Translations under genes and position numbers: made by a program
NCBI GenBank assembly: GCA_045639525.1
Contig: JAZUDI010000045.1
Location: 1 to 64,000, forward strand
DNA length: 64,000 bases
Reading direction: 5' to 3'
Origin: UBA1181 sp045639525
Lineage (GTDB): Bacteria > Bacteroidota > Bacteroidia > Bacteroidales > Paludibacteraceae
Part shown: piece after piece, positions 50,721-61,300 of the stretch
Position numbering within the stretch: the first letter of the stretch is position 1
Layout of the letters: each line of letters opens with the position of its first letter
The notes under the pieces: model-generated
What the model was told of the DNA's origin: nothing
Database searches by the model: none
What the model saw: only the letters and a program-made list of their open reading frames with translations

Positions 50721-52865
50721 ATGAACGTAATTACAAAGACGATTGCTTTGCCTGATGGCCGTACGATCTCTATCGAGACAGGTAAATTGGCGAAGCAAGC
50801 TGACGGATCAGTTGTAGTTAGAATGGGTAACACCATGTTGTTGGCTACGGTTTGTTCAGCGAAGGATGCAGTACCGGGAACGGATTTCATGCCGTTGACG
50901 GTTGAGTACAAAGAAAAGTTTGGTGCGTACGGACGTTTTCCGGGCGGTTTCACCAAGAGAGAGGGAAAGGCTTCTGACTATGAAATCTTGACGGCTCGTT
51001 TGATCGACCGTGCTCTCAGACCTTTGTTCCCTGATAATTATCACGCAGAGACATTTGTGAATGTCCTTATGATTTCCGCTGACGGTGTGGATCAACCAGA
51101 CGCTTTGGCTGGTCTTGCTGCTTCCGCAGCCCTTGCGGTTTCAGACATTCCGTTTAACGGCCCAATCTCCGAGGTTCGTGTGGCTCGTGTCGACGGCAAG
51201 TTTGTGATCGACCCGACTTTCGAGCAATTGGCGAAGGCTGATATGGATTTGATGGTAGGTGCCACTTATGAGAACATCATGATGGTGGAGGGTGAGATGG
51301 ATGAGGTTTCCGAGCAAGACCTCTTGAACGCTTTGAAGGCGGCTCACGATGCTATCAAGCCAATGTGTATCGCGCAAAAAGAGTTGATGAAGGAGCTTGG
51401 TACAGAGACCAAGCGTGAATATTGCCACGAGGAGAACGACGAGGCATTGGAGAAGGACGTTTGGGATAAGTGCTACCAAAAGGCTTATGCTTTCGCTACT
51501 TCAGCCAATACCGACAAGCACGACCGCGAGGCTAAGTTCGCTTCCGTTAAGGAGGAGTACATCGCGTCTTTGAACCTCTCTGACGAGGAGTTGGAGGCTA
51601 AGGCTGGTATGATCGATCGTTACTATCACGCTGTTGAGAAGGAGGCTATGCGTCGTTCTATCTTGGACGAGGGCAAGCGTCTTGACGGACGTGCTACAAC
51701 AGATATCCGTCCAATCTGGTGCGAGGTGGGTTACCTTCCTGGCCCTCACGGATCATCTATCTTCACCCGTGGTGAGACTCAATCTTTGACTACTTGTACT
51801 TTGGGTACCAAGCAAGATGAGAAACTCGTTGACGAGGTGCTTACCCACGGTAAGGAGAGATTCTTGTTGCACTACAACTTCCCTCCATTCTCTACAGGTG
51901 AGGCGAAGGCGCAACGTGGTGTAGGTCGTCGTGAAATCGGTCACGGTCACTTGGCATGGCGTGCGTTGAAGGGTATGATCCCTGCTGATTACCCATACGT
52001 GGTACGTGTCGTTTCAGATATCATGGAGTCTAACGGTTCCTCTTCAATGGCTACTGTCTGCGCCGGTACATTGGCGTTGATGGATGCAGGTGTGAAGATC
52101 AAGAAGCCAGTTTCCGGTATCGCTATGGGTCTTATCACTGACAAGGGTAATGTGAAGTATTCAGTGCTTTCCGATATCTTGGGTGATGAGGATCACTTGG
52201 GTGATATGGACTTCAAGGTAACAGGTACAAGAGATGGTATCACCGCTACTCAGATGGATATCAAGGTAGACGGTCTTTCATACGAGATTTTGGAGAAGGC
52301 GTTGAACCAAGCGAAGGCTGGCCGTATGCACATCTTGGATAAGATCCAAGAGACTATCGCTGAGCCACGCGAGGATCTCAAGCCACACGCTCCACGTATC
52401 GTGGCATTCGATATTCCAAAGGAGATGATCGGTGCTGTGATCGGCCCTGGTGGAAAGATCATCCAAGACATCCAAGAGAAGTCAGGCGCTACCGTTTCTA
52501 TCGAGGAGACAGATGGCAAGGGCCGCGTAGAGGTGGCTGCTACCAACAAGGAGTCTTTGGACGCCGCAGTATCCCGTATCAAGGGTATCGTTGCTGTTCC
52601 TGAGGTAGGTGAGACCTACGAGGCTAAGGTGAAGTCAATCATGCCTTACGGTGCATTCGTTGAGTTCATGCCTGGCAAGGAGGGCTTGCTCCACATCTCT
52701 GAGATTGAGTGGAAACGCATTGAGAAGATGGAAGATACAGGCATGAAGGAGGGTGATATGATCACCGTTAAGTTGCTTGATATCGATGCTAAGTCTGGCA
52801 AATTCAAGTTGTCTCACAAGGCATTGCTTCCACGTCCACAACGCGAGGAGAAGGCTGCGGAATAA
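50721..52865 (+). CDS. pnp: Polyribonucleotide nucleotidyltransferase (PNPase)
   Basis: 714 residues. Two RNase PH domains, the second with RRSILDEGKRLDGR and GRREIGHGHLAWRAL, then a KH domain (about 560-620: IGAVIGPGGKIIQDIQEKSGATVSIEE) and an S1 domain (about 630-705: VKSIMPYGAFVEFMPGKEGLLHISE). Phosphorolytic 3'-5' exoribonuclease of mRNA decay. Strong codon bias. Ends at a stable terminator. Confidence 0.97.
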   Translation: MNVITKTIALPDGRTISIETGKLAKQADGSVVVRMGNTMLLATVCSAKDAVPGTDFMPLTVEYKEKFGAYGRFPGGFTKREGKASDYEILTARLIDRALRPLFPDNYHAETFVNVLMISADGVDQPDALAGLAASAALAVSDIPFNGPISEVRVARVDGKFVIDPTFEQLAKADMDLMVGATYENIMMVEGEMDEVSEQDLLNALKAAHDAIKPMCIAQKELMKELGTETKREYCHEENDEALEKDVWDKCYQKAYAFATSANTDKHDREAKFASVKEEYIASLNLSDEELEAKAGMIDRYYHAVEKEAMRRSILDEGKRLDGRATTDIRPIWCEVGYLPGPHGSSIFTRGETQSLTTCTLGTKQDEKLVDEVLTHGKERFLLHYNFPPFSTGEAKAQRGVGRREIGHGHLAWRALKGMIPADYPYVVRVVSDIMESNGSSSMATVCAGTLALMDAGVKIKKPVSGIAMGLITDKGNVKYSVLSDILGDEDHLGDMDFKVTGTRDGITATQMDIKVDGLSYEILEKALNQAKAGRMHILDKIQETIAEPREDLKPHAPRIVAFDIPKEMIGAVIGPGGKIIQDIQEKSGATVSIEETDGKGRVEVAATNKESLDAAVSRIKGIVAVPEVGETYEAKVKSIMPYGAFVEFMPGKEGLLHISEIEWKRIEKMEDTGMKEGDMITVKLLDIDAKSGKFKLSHKALLPRPQREEKAAE

Positions 52866-52886
52866 TCCGTAACCTATCACAATAGC

Positions 52887-52920
52887 AAAGGAGATCATCC
52901 GAAAGGGTGGTCTCCTTTTT
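52887..52920 (+). terminator. Terminator of pnp
   Basis: 14-bp stem (AAAGGAGATCATCC with two G-T pairs to its partner) capped by a GAAA tetraloop, then TTTTT. Confidence 0.92.
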
Positions 52921-52988
52921 CTTTGAGCAACATTCAATACAACCTTGATTGTGTGATGGCTTTGTAGATAGATGACGGTTGTGATCTT

Positions 52989-53921
52989 CTACCCAATAAT
53001 GGATTGAATCACCTCCTCTGTCATTTGTAATCGTTCACTGATTTCTTTCGAGGACATTCCGCTACTGAAAAGTAATCGTACGGTGGCGTCTATGCCTTGT
53101 TGGATGCCTTGTTGGATGCCTTGTTGGATACCCTCCATGCGACCCTCGTTCAATCCCTCCCAGCGTGCGTTGCCCAATACATCGTTCTCTACCCGAACAG
53201 CATCCATGTGGCGTTCGTAAGCATGCTTTTCCGCCTCCGACATGGTGAGATAACGCAACTTTTCCTTAGCTTCGCTAAGGCCTGGTGTTTGGGTGTCCTC
53301 TTTGATGACACCTGACTTTAGGTAGTCCATCCACTCCTCCAAAGGGGTAGAGGCGTGGTCGTTGAACTCATTGACGCGAATGACATAGAATTCCGGGAAC
53401 ACTTCGGTCGGATCCTTCATGGGGCGATAATCCAATGCCTCGTCTGGGAGATTCATGGCTTTCTGCTCTTTAGCGGAAACGGTAAGGATATCGTGATTGT
53501 GAACGCCTACCAATTTCGTTTGGCCATAGTAGAGATAGTCCGATCCTTTTCCGAGGTCGAAATAGACCACACTGATGGAAATCACTTTGCGGATTTTGTA
53601 GTAATCATCGCCGATGTGCAATTGTTCGGTGATAGCTTTGGCTGTGCCATAGACAATCCGTTCCAAATAGTGGACTTGTTTGGTCAACTGGACCTCGATG
53701 ATGTAGATTTCTCCCTTCTCATTTCTTGCCTTGACGTCCACGCGGTTGAACTTGTCCAAGGCATTTTCCTGATTGCTTTCGCTCTCAAGAATGGCCTCGA
53801 TTTTCACCTTTTCGCCAGTGAATACACTGATAAAACCCTCCAACACCGCATGGTTGGCCTTCTCCCTGAGCATCTTCTTGATAGCCCAGTCGAATCGAAC
53901 GAATTCGTTTGATGCTTTCAT
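52989..53921 (-). CDS. Rpn family PD-(D/E)XK nuclease/transposase-like protein
   Basis: 310 residues from the ATG at 53921; an upstream TTG is less likely. The nuclease core NRVDVKARNEKGEIYIIEVQL shows Asp62 and Glu76-x-Gln78. A C-terminal low-complexity part contains four GIQQ-type steps, then a short helix-turn-helix-like tail (SKEISERLQMTEEVIQ). Rpn proteins in E. coli raise RecA-independent recombination and cut DNA; Bacteroidota carry many copies. Three perfect 12-bp DNA repeats underlie the GIQQ stretch. Confidence 0.88.
   Translation of the reverse strand: MKASNEFVRFDWAIKKMLREKANHAVLEGFISVFTGEKVKIEAILESESNQENALDKFNRVDVKARNEKGEIYIIEVQLTKQVHYLERIVYGTAKAITEQLHIGDDYYKIRKVISISVVYFDLGKGSDYLYYGQTKLVGVHNHDILTVSAKEQKAMNLPDEALDYRPMKDPTEVFPEFYVIRVNEFNDHASTPLEEWMDYLKSGVIKEDTQTPGLSEAKEKLRYLTMSEAEKHAYERHMDAVRVENDVLGNARWEGLNEGRMEGIQQGIQQGIQQGIDATVRLLFSSGMSSKEISERLQMTEEVIQSIIG
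53094..53129. repeat. Three 12-bp tandem repeats inside the Rpn gene
   Basis: GCCTTGTTGGAT three times without a mismatch; encodes IQQG in frame on the minus strand. Copy changes would alter length without a frameshift. Confidence 0.9.
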
Positions 53922-54019
53922 AAACAAAACTTTTTATAGATTTAATAATTTTGATGATAATACTATGCAAATATAGTGATTTAACACTTGACGAAATGGA
54001 TTTGACGCGATTTTTTTGT

Positions 54020-54027
54020 TAATTTTG
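54020..54027 (+). promoter_or_regulatory. -7 promoter box of ubiE
   Basis: TAATTTTG, 43 bases before the ATG at 54071. Confidence 0.5.
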
Positions 54028-54070
54028 TGGTCACACACTCGATGTGAGGTGTGCATAAGGGTTAATTCCA

Positions 54071-54811
54071 ATGTCAGATTACAAATGCGAGAAGGTGCTT
54101 CCCTACGAATCGGCAGGGAGCAAAACCGAACAGATTTCCGAGATGTTTGATCATATTGCCAGACAATATGACAAGATGAACCACTTGATGTCCTTGGGGC
54201 AGGATAGGGCATGGCGTCGTAAGGCGATCGATGCCTTGGCAGACCGACGCCCTCAGCGTGTCTTGGATGTGGCCACGGGTACAGGCGACTTTGCCATTGA
54301 CATGACTCAACGGCTTTGCCCTAAACGTGTTTTAGGCGTTGATATATCCGAAGAGATGATGAAGGTGGGTGCGGAGAAGGTGGCTGCCATGGGACTCTCC
54401 GATGTGGTGAGTTTCGAGAAGGGCGACTCCTTGGATCTGCACTTGGAGGATGGCTCTTTCGATGCTGTGACGGTGGCTTTCGGCGTCCGCAACTTCTCCA
54501 GCCTGGAGAAGGGCCTTCGCGAGATCAACCGTGTTTTAGTTCCCGGTGGCGCCCTGGCGATTTTGGAAATGACGGAGCCTAACAATCCTATCTTGCATGT
54601 AGGTTATAAGATATACACCAAAATCTGTTTGCCGATCATGGCACGCTTCATCGCCAAGGATTTGAAGGCATACGATTATTTGCCTGCCTCCATCCAGGCC
54701 TTTCCGAAGGATGATGAGATGCGGGCTTTGTTGAAGCGCTGTGGTTTCTCTTCGGTAGATATCAAGAAATTCACGATGCAGACCTGTTCTTTCTATTTAG
54801 CGTGTAAATAA
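54071..54811 (+). CDS. ubiE: Demethylmenaquinone methyltransferase
   Basis: 246 residues. SAM motif VLDVATGTGDFAIDM, MFDHIARQYDKMNHLMSLGQDRAWRR near the start, GVRNFSSLEKGLREINRVLVPGG in the middle. Last step of menaquinone synthesis, which fits an anaerobic, menaquinone-using cell. The epimerase gene follows after three bases. Confidence 0.95.
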   Translation: MSDYKCEKVLPYESAGSKTEQISEMFDHIARQYDKMNHLMSLGQDRAWRRKAIDALADRRPQRVLDVATGTGDFAIDMTQRLCPKRVLGVDISEEMMKVGAEKVAAMGLSDVVSFEKGDSLDLHLEDGSFDAVTVAFGVRNFSSLEKGLREINRVLVPGGALAILEMTEPNNPILHVGYKIYTKICLPIMARFIAKDLKAYDYLPASIQAFPKDDEMRALLKRCGFSSVDIKKFTMQTCSFYLACK

Positions 54812-54814
54812 ATA

Positions 54815-55828
54815 ATGAAGAAGATACTGATCACTGGTGCGAATGGATTCGTGGGTAGCTTCCTTGTGGAGGAGGCTCTGCGTAGAGGTTTTGATGTCTA
54901 TGCGGCGATGCGTTCCGATAGTTCCAAAGCTAATTTAGAGGGGTTGAACCCTAAATTCATAGATCTGCCCTATGCGGATAAGAATCGCATGAAGAAGTGC
55001 TTGGCGGGTTTGAAGGCCGTTGTCGGACAATTCGATCTGGTCATCCATGCCATGGGACTCACCAAGTGTAAGCATAAGGAGGATTTTGATATCGTCAATT
55101 ACGAATATACCTGCAACTTCGTCAACGCCCTAATGGAGAGTGGGATGACGCCTAAGCACTTCATCTATATGAGCAGCCTCTCCGCTTTCGGTTCTGGTGA
55201 TAGAAAAACGTTGGAGGAGATTAAACTGACCGATGAGCCTAAACCAGACACCGCTTATGGAGCCAGCAAGTTGAAAAGCGAGCGATTCTTGGCCTCATTA
55301 GATGTCAAGACATTCCCCTATACCATTTTACGACCTACAGGCGTTTATGGCCCCAAGGAGAAGGACTATTTCGTGATGCTGGATACAATTAAGAAACATC
55401 TGAATCCTGGCATTGGCTTTGATCCGCAATACATCACCTTCATCTATGTGAGGGATCTGGTGGAGGTCGCCTTCTTGGCGGCTGAAAAGCAGGGAACAGG
55501 TAAGGCCTATTTTGTGGCCGATGGCGATGTGTGGACCTCCGACGCCTACCAGAAGCTCTGCAAACAGTTGTTGGGCGTGAAGTGGACTTTAAACATCAAG
55601 GTGCCTTGCTGCCTGGTGAAGGTGTTGGCCTTCCTTTTCGATAAGATCGGAGGGCTCTTCGGTGTTACGCCAACGTTGAATATGGATAAGTACAACATCC
55701 TCTCCGCTACCAATTGGAAATGCGATATCGAACCATTGCGCAAAGACTTTGGCTTTAAGGCGAAATATAATTTGGTGAAGGGGCTGAAAGAGAGTATCCG
55801 TTGGTACAAGCAGAAGGGTTGGTTGTGA
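54815..55828 (+). CDS. NAD-dependent epimerase/dehydratase family protein
   Basis: 337 residues, extended short-chain dehydrogenase fold: NAD loop TGANGFVG at 7-14, YMSSLSAFG and the catalytic TAYGASKLKSE (Tyr-x3-Lys). Substrate not clear; members beside menaquinone genes in this lineage are annotated only as epimerases. The stop codon directly abuts the stop of the convergent gene. Confidence 0.85.
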   Translation: MKKILITGANGFVGSFLVEEALRRGFDVYAAMRSDSSKANLEGLNPKFIDLPYADKNRMKKCLAGLKAVVGQFDLVIHAMGLTKCKHKEDFDIVNYEYTCNFVNALMESGMTPKHFIYMSSLSAFGSGDRKTLEEIKLTDEPKPDTAYGASKLKSERFLASLDVKTFPYTILRPTGVYGPKEKDYFVMLDTIKKHLNPGIGFDPQYITFIYVRDLVEVAFLAAEKQGTGKAYFVADGDVWTSDAYQKLCKQLLGVKWTLNIKVPCCLVKVLAFLFDKIGGLFGVTPTLNMDKYNILSATNWKCDIEPLRKDFGFKAKYNLVKGLKESIRWYKQKGWL

Positions 55829-56455
55829 TTACTCAAACTCGAACTTCTCGATCATATACCAATTTTTGTTGATGCGGATGAAGTTGTACATGCTCGCCAT
55901 GCGTCCCTTTTGGTAGATGTAGATTTTCCTGTTGTTTCCCTTTTCGTCCGATTTGAAATGGATCATTTGCGGGTATAGATTGGTCAGTTCCACTGGGTCC
56001 CAATCTCTTGGCATGATCAGTTTCCGTTTGGTCTGCTCCTTGCCTACAATGACATTGATAGGGAAGGGGAAGATGGTGTGGTTGATCTGAAAATCTTTGT
56101 TTTGAGAGAATTGAAGGATGAAATCCGGAAATTCGTCGTAAGCCTCCTTCCCGATAGCCTTGGCCTTCTCACTGGAATAGCTCCATTTCCCGCCGCCCCT
56201 CTTGAAGGTGGTCTCCACAACGCTTCTCTTCTTAAAGTCGAAATAGGCGGTGCTATGCTGCGGTGTGTTGGTGAATGGAATCGAATCGATGGTGATGATG
56301 GCGAAGTTTTTGGCGTCGGTTCCCTGATAGGGGCTTCTCTTGCCTGCCGTAATCAATTCGTTGAGGATATGGGAAGACAGTTCTTGTGCTGCGGAAGGGA
56401 TCACCGTTCCGAAGAGAAGAATTAGCGTGTAAATATGTTTTTTCAATATCCCCAT
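55829..56455 (-). CDS. Exported DUF4348-like protein
   Basis: 208 residues from MGILKKHIYTLILLFGTVIPSAAQ, a Sec signal. The segment FPDFILQFSQNKDFQINHTIFPFPINV recalls the DUF4348 family of Bacteroidota periplasmic proteins. Function unknown. Its stop abuts the stop of the epimerase gene on the other strand. Confidence 0.6.
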   Translation of the reverse strand: MGILKKHIYTLILLFGTVIPSAAQELSSHILNELITAGKRSPYQGTDAKNFAIITIDSIPFTNTPQHSTAYFDFKKRSVVETTFKRGGGKWSYSSEKAKAIGKEAYDEFPDFILQFSQNKDFQINHTIFPFPINVIVGKEQTKRKLIMPRDWDPVELTNLYPQMIHFKSDEKGNNRKIYIYQKGRMASMYNFIRINKNWYMIEKFEFE

Positions 56456-56560
56456 TATAAATCGATAGCTCATCAATTTCAGGCAAAAATAGTCAAAAGC
56501 GATGAAATAGAAAAACCTAAAGAGTTAATTAGTTTGAAAGAGTGAGGTGGTGGGTGTTCG

Positions 56561-56597
56561 AAAAAAGTGAGGAGTCCGTATCATACGGGCTCCCCAC
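56561..56597 (-). terminator. Terminator of the beta-helix lipoprotein gene
   Basis: Near-perfect hairpin of about 15 bp (GTGAGGAGTCCGTAT and its partner) followed on the minus strand by TTTTTT. Confidence 0.85.
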
Positions 56598-56639
56598 TTG
56601 TAAATGCTTTCCCCTTTGAGGAGGAACATAATTGCTTGA

Positions 56640-58139
56640 TTAAGGCATAGCTACGAATACGTTATCTACGCCTTCTGTCTCATCAGGAAGTGCGTTGTTG
56701 TCGAAGATGTTGCCCTTGCCGCAATTCTCGAATTTCAAACCAGAAACGCCACCCTTGAATACGTTAGACCAGTCGCGAGAGTAAACCCACTCGCCATCCA
56801 CCTCTTCTTCAAGAGTATTGGTTCTGACAATCAGACCATACTCTTTCGCGTTCTTGATGGTAAGATTCTCAACTGCCAAGTATTGCTCGTCGTAGTAGTC
56901 AACTATCAAGCATCTTTCGTTTCCATCGCTGATGACAACATTTTTGAAGATGTTTTCGCTATTGTCAGACTTAAACTCGACACCTTCCCAGTAGCCAGCC
57001 TTGTTCTCCAAACCGCTGATTACGATAGGCGCAGCCTCTGTTCCTAGCAATTTGATAGTTGCACCACCAGAGATGTGGAAACCTGAGTTTTTCTTAAATA
57101 CCATAGAGACGCCTTCGTTAACGGTCAATTCTCCATCAACGTAAAGTGCATCGAAGAAATAAGGAGCACCCATTGCGTTGAGCGTCAATTTTTCATCTTC
57201 GAGAACGTCGTCACCCCAGCCGAAAACGATGAAGTTCTCTTTGTTGTTTTCGAATTTGTTTCCTGTGCCAAGTGCATTCGCATTTAGTTTTGTCATGCTC
57301 ATTGCGTAACCATCCATATTCTTGATGGTGTTGTTTTCGAATGCCTTTAGGTTCTTAGCACCTCCATACGTTGTTGAGAATCCACAACCGAGTCCGCCGT
57401 CAATCGTACAGTTCTTGACTGAGACGGAACCATCACCATAGGTTCTCAAGACGCCAGAATCTTTTTCTTCACTCGAACCGCCATTCTTCAAGATGACATA
57501 CTCCATCTGGTTGTCGGCACGGTTGGAAGCATATTGGATATAGCCCCATGATCCTTTGCTTGGATTGTTGATAGGACCTTGGAAAACGATAGGTTTCTCC
57601 GCGGTTCCGACCATCTTCAATCCTGCGTTTTCACCCACTTCGATGATACCGTTAGTTCCTGTAAAGGCAATGGTTACACCTGGTTCGATAGTCAAACAAG
57701 CATTTCCTTCTACGTAGAAAGTACCGTCGATGATATAGTCGATTGGCAAACCGAGGTCTTTTAATGTCTTGTTCTCGTTCATGGTTCCCGACAATGTCAT
57801 CGCATCGTTGATGTCAGTGATGTCGCCGCCGTTTCCGCCATTTCCACCCTCGCCAGCGGCGAAGATTGCGGTGAATGACATGTTTTTGTTGACGATTACG
57901 GTACGAGGGTTGTCTGTGTTGTTGTCATCCCATTTGGTGAAGTGAAAACCGCTTTCCGCTACCGCTTTGATGATGGCTTGTGTTCCATCTTCATAGACTC
58001 CGCCACCTGTTACGATACCCTTGTTCGCGTCAGAAGACGTAACCGTCAGCGTGAATTCGTCCTTCTCCTTCTTGCAACTTGTGAATAGGATAGCACCCAC
58101 TGCGAGCATGCATCCCAAAACTTTAAAAAATCTACTCAT
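56640..58139 (-). CDS. Surface lipoprotein with parallel beta-helix
   Basis: 499 residues. Lipoprotein signal with lipobox FTSC (Cys22) followed by KKEKDE, a charged patch like the surface-export signal of Bacteroidota lipoproteins. An InlB-like beta-repeat domain (about 28-92: GIVTGGGVYEDGTQAIIKAVAESGFHFTKWDDN) precedes a right-handed beta-helix rich in ..VKNCTIDGG / ..IKNMDGYAM steps (about 125-499). It may bind or act on a polysaccharide; no catalytic site is evident. A good promoter lies at 58232-58262. Confidence 0.8.
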   Translation of the reverse strand: MSRFFKVLGCMLAVGAILFTSCKKEKDEFTLTVTSSDANKGIVTGGGVYEDGTQAIIKAVAESGFHFTKWDDNNTDNPRTVIVNKNMSFTAIFAAGEGGNGGNGGDITDINDAMTLSGTMNENKTLKDLGLPIDYIIDGTFYVEGNACLTIEPGVTIAFTGTNGIIEVGENAGLKMVGTAEKPIVFQGPINNPSKGSWGYIQYASNRADNQMEYVILKNGGSSEEKDSGVLRTYGDGSVSVKNCTIDGGLGCGFSTTYGGAKNLKAFENNTIKNMDGYAMSMTKLNANALGTGNKFENNKENFIVFGWGDDVLEDEKLTLNAMGAPYFFDALYVDGELTVNEGVSMVFKKNSGFHISGGATIKLLGTEAAPIVISGLENKAGYWEGVEFKSDNSENIFKNVVISDGNERCLIVDYYDEQYLAVENLTIKNAKEYGLIVRTNTLEEEVDGEWVYSRDWSNVFKGGVSGLKFENCGKGNIFDNNALPDETEGVDNVFVAMP

Positions 58140-58231
58140 AAAATAATTCTATTTGTTTATTAAATAATCTCACACCAGCTGTCTAGTTCTGCTCCCAGTA
58201 TGTAGTTTCCTCAGAACTGAAAGATTTTTTT

Positions 58232-58262
58232 CAAAAATAACAACATTAAATTAATAAACAAA
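58232..58262 (-). promoter_or_regulatory. Two-box promoter of the beta-helix lipoprotein
   Basis: Minus strand: TTTG (58259-58262), 19-base spacer, TATTTTTG (58232-58239). Leader of about 88 bases. Confidence 0.65.
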
Positions 58263-58295
58263 GAATATCAACTTTTTTTTTTGTAGATGATTTTT

Positions 58296-58320
58296 ATCAT
58301 TTCGCAATTTGCGAAATGAT
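58296..58320. repeat. 25-bp perfect palindrome between two surface-protein genes
   Basis: Arms ATCATTTCGCAA / TTGCGAAATGAT around one T. It lies behind the T9SS type B gene and upstream of the promoter of the lipoprotein gene; it may be a transcription end or a regulator site. Confidence 0.6.
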
Positions 58321-58337
58321 AATGTGTGAGAAGGATT

Positions 58338-61300
58338 TTACTCCCTGATCAAGGTGAAGTGTCCCGTGAATTGTCGGTCGATTTCCGGCATATTGATTAC
58401 GTACCAGTAATCTGTGGAGGATTGTGCCCTGCCGTTATAGGATCCGTCCCATCCCTCATCGTCGCTAACGCCTTCGTAAAGCAACTTCCCGAAACGGTCG
58501 AAAATCTTATAAGAGGCGCGTGGATAACGGTTCAGGTTCTCCACTGCCCAGTTCTCTTTTCCCTCCACGAAATATTCCGGGATGTGGATGCCATAAACAG
58601 GTGTCTCGAATGTATATTCACTTTTACAACCCAATTCATTGGTGATGGTGACATGGTAGGTCGCACCGAAGGAGACATTTTCTATGATGTTGGAGGTCGT
58701 GATTTCTCGACCCTCGCCGAAATCATAGTAGAGGGTATGTCCGTCGGATTCCGCCTCTATTTTGTAACCAGTCGCCCCATATTCCGTGCAGGAGAGCACC
58801 TCTGGGTAAGGGAATACCTCCACGGTCCCCTCCGTCTTGTCTTCGCAGATACCGTTTCGGACACTGACGATGTAGTGGGTGGTGGCGGCGGGACTCACTT
58901 TGAGCGTTGGGGCGGATCCCAAGCTGCTCTCGAAATTGCTTTGCGCTGTGCTCCAGATGATCTCTGTGTAGTCACTCATTCCCGCAATGCGTAGTGTGAC
59001 GGAGTCGCCTTCGCAGATCTGCGCGTCGCCCACCGAGATGTCAAGCGGAGCATAGACGACCACTGTGGTGTAAATCGGTTTGGTTGGACATCCGTTTTCG
59101 GATGAGGCGGTGAGCTTGTAGCGGGTGGTCACCTCCGGCGTGACGGTGAGTGATTCGACGCCTTGCTCGACCTTCCTGTATGCCGATTCGTCTGTCCGGA
59201 CAGCTTCCCATACGATAGAGGATGGGTTGGAGCATACGGTTTGGAGCGTGACGGTTTCTCCGCCGCAGATGGTGTCGTTTGGAATCTCTGCGAGGGTTGC
59301 TCCTTCGTCCACAATGGCGGTGATGATGCCCGATCCGTTCGGACAATATTTTGCGGTGTAGGACATTTTGTACTGTGTCGTCTCATCAGGTAAAACGCTG
59401 AAAAGGGTGCCTGTGACGTTCAATGGGGTGAAGTCGTCGTCGCTAATGCCCTTTTGCGACCATTTGATGTCGGTGGGCTTGCCGGTGAATTCTACGCTGA
59501 TGTCGGTCTTCTCGTGTGAGCAAATCGCTACCGTCGAATCCATTTCAAAGGATATTTTAGGTTCTACCAACAACCTCCTCTCGTTGGAGATGGCATGTGG
59601 ACAAACCGCCTCTCCGTCGGAAACGAGTCGGTAATTCACATTCTTTTCCGCCGTAAAGATCCATTGGTCGTTCATTGATTGGTCGAAGGTCTCGTAATCC
59701 TCTTCTCCGTCAAACATCCTTTGCCATTGGATATTCTTCACATCTTCTTGCGTCACGGTGAGCGTCACATCGTCCCCCTCGCAAGCGCCCTCTGTGGAGA
59801 GCGAAATGGTAAGTTGAGGCTTTTTCTCCACCTCCACTACGAAGTCCTTTGTGACGGTTGGGCACTTTCTGCCCTGGATAGCGAGTTGGTAGGTGCTCCG
59901 CTCGGTGGGTGTGTCTGTGATAGAGAGACGGGAAGAGGAAAGAATCTCTTCTCCCTTTTTCCAAGCGAAGGTGTTGCGTTCTGTTAGATCGGCTATGGCG
60001 ACGAATTCCACGGATGTTCCTTCACAAACGATGGTCGGGACGGGAGCTACCGTGACGGAGACTTTAGGCTCGACGCTCACCCGTACCACGTTGGAGTAGA
60101 TGGTGGGGCAGACATTGGAGTTGGCTGCGGATTTAATGCGGTAGTAGGTGGTGTTGGTCGGCATCGTCGCCTTGATGTCTGTTTTAGGATCAAACTCCGA
60201 GAAGTTTTCTCCATCTTGCGATTTCTCCCAAATGATGGTGTGGGAGGTCTCCTCGTAGCCGACATACATCTTCGCCAATTCGCCTTCGCAGATGCTGTCC
60301 TTGTCGATCTGCAACCAAACCTCGCCATTGCTCTCTACATTGACATTCACAGATTTTTTTGAGGTCGGGCAGTAGATGCCCTTCACGTTGAATTCGTAGT
60401 AGGTGGCTTGGGTAGGAGCGTGCTTCATCGTGAATTCTCCAGTTGAGAGGGTGTCTTTGTTGACAATCCAGGCGATGGAGTTGATCTTTTCGTCAATCTC
60501 CGCGCTCGCCGTTATTTTCAGTTCGGAGCCTTTGCAGATGGCAGCCGGTAATTCGCTTAGTTGGATATCCTTCACGCGCTTCTCCGCGTAGACAAACACG
60601 GTGTCGGAATAGAGGGTAGGGCAATCTCCCCATTCCGCTTTGGCACGGTAGTAGGTGGTCTGTTGGGGCTGGACGACTCCTGTCGCCTCGTCGTGAGAGA
60701 AACTGTTGAATTTCAGGTCGCTTCCCGTAGCGTACTCCCAGGTTAGTGGGCGGGTGTTCTCTGTGACAGCGGAGAGTACGACGTCGTCGCCTTCGCAGAC
60801 GCTGTCTTTGGAGAGCTTCAGCCTGATGGGAAGGGCCAATCCGCAAGTGTCATATTTGTCAGGCAGCGCGGAGATGGTGTTGGAAATGGAGAAGTAGGCG
60901 CAACCGTTGGATGGTCCTCCATGCTGGTTGATGTATTCGGCCTCCTTTTGTGCCTCCTCCGGAGTGTCTCCTCCCGTGATGATTAGTCGGTAAACGCTGC
61001 TTTCCGCTATCTCTTTTTCGATCGTGACATTTTTCCTCTCCAATCCGCTCGCTTCGGGGATGGCTTCCCAGGAGAATCCGTCGTCATCGGATCTTTGCCA
61101 TAGGAAATAGATGTGGTCGTAGAGTTTGCTCCAAGGTCCGAGGATGTCGTTGGTGACTTGATAGTCGATGATGGCTTGGGTTCCGTTTTGGACGGCGGTG
61201 CCCATTTCGATGATAGGTTCCACCACCTCGTCGTCATCCAATCTGTAGAGAGATAGATCATCCAATACGAAGTCGTTTCCGGTTCCGCTGGAACAGTGGT

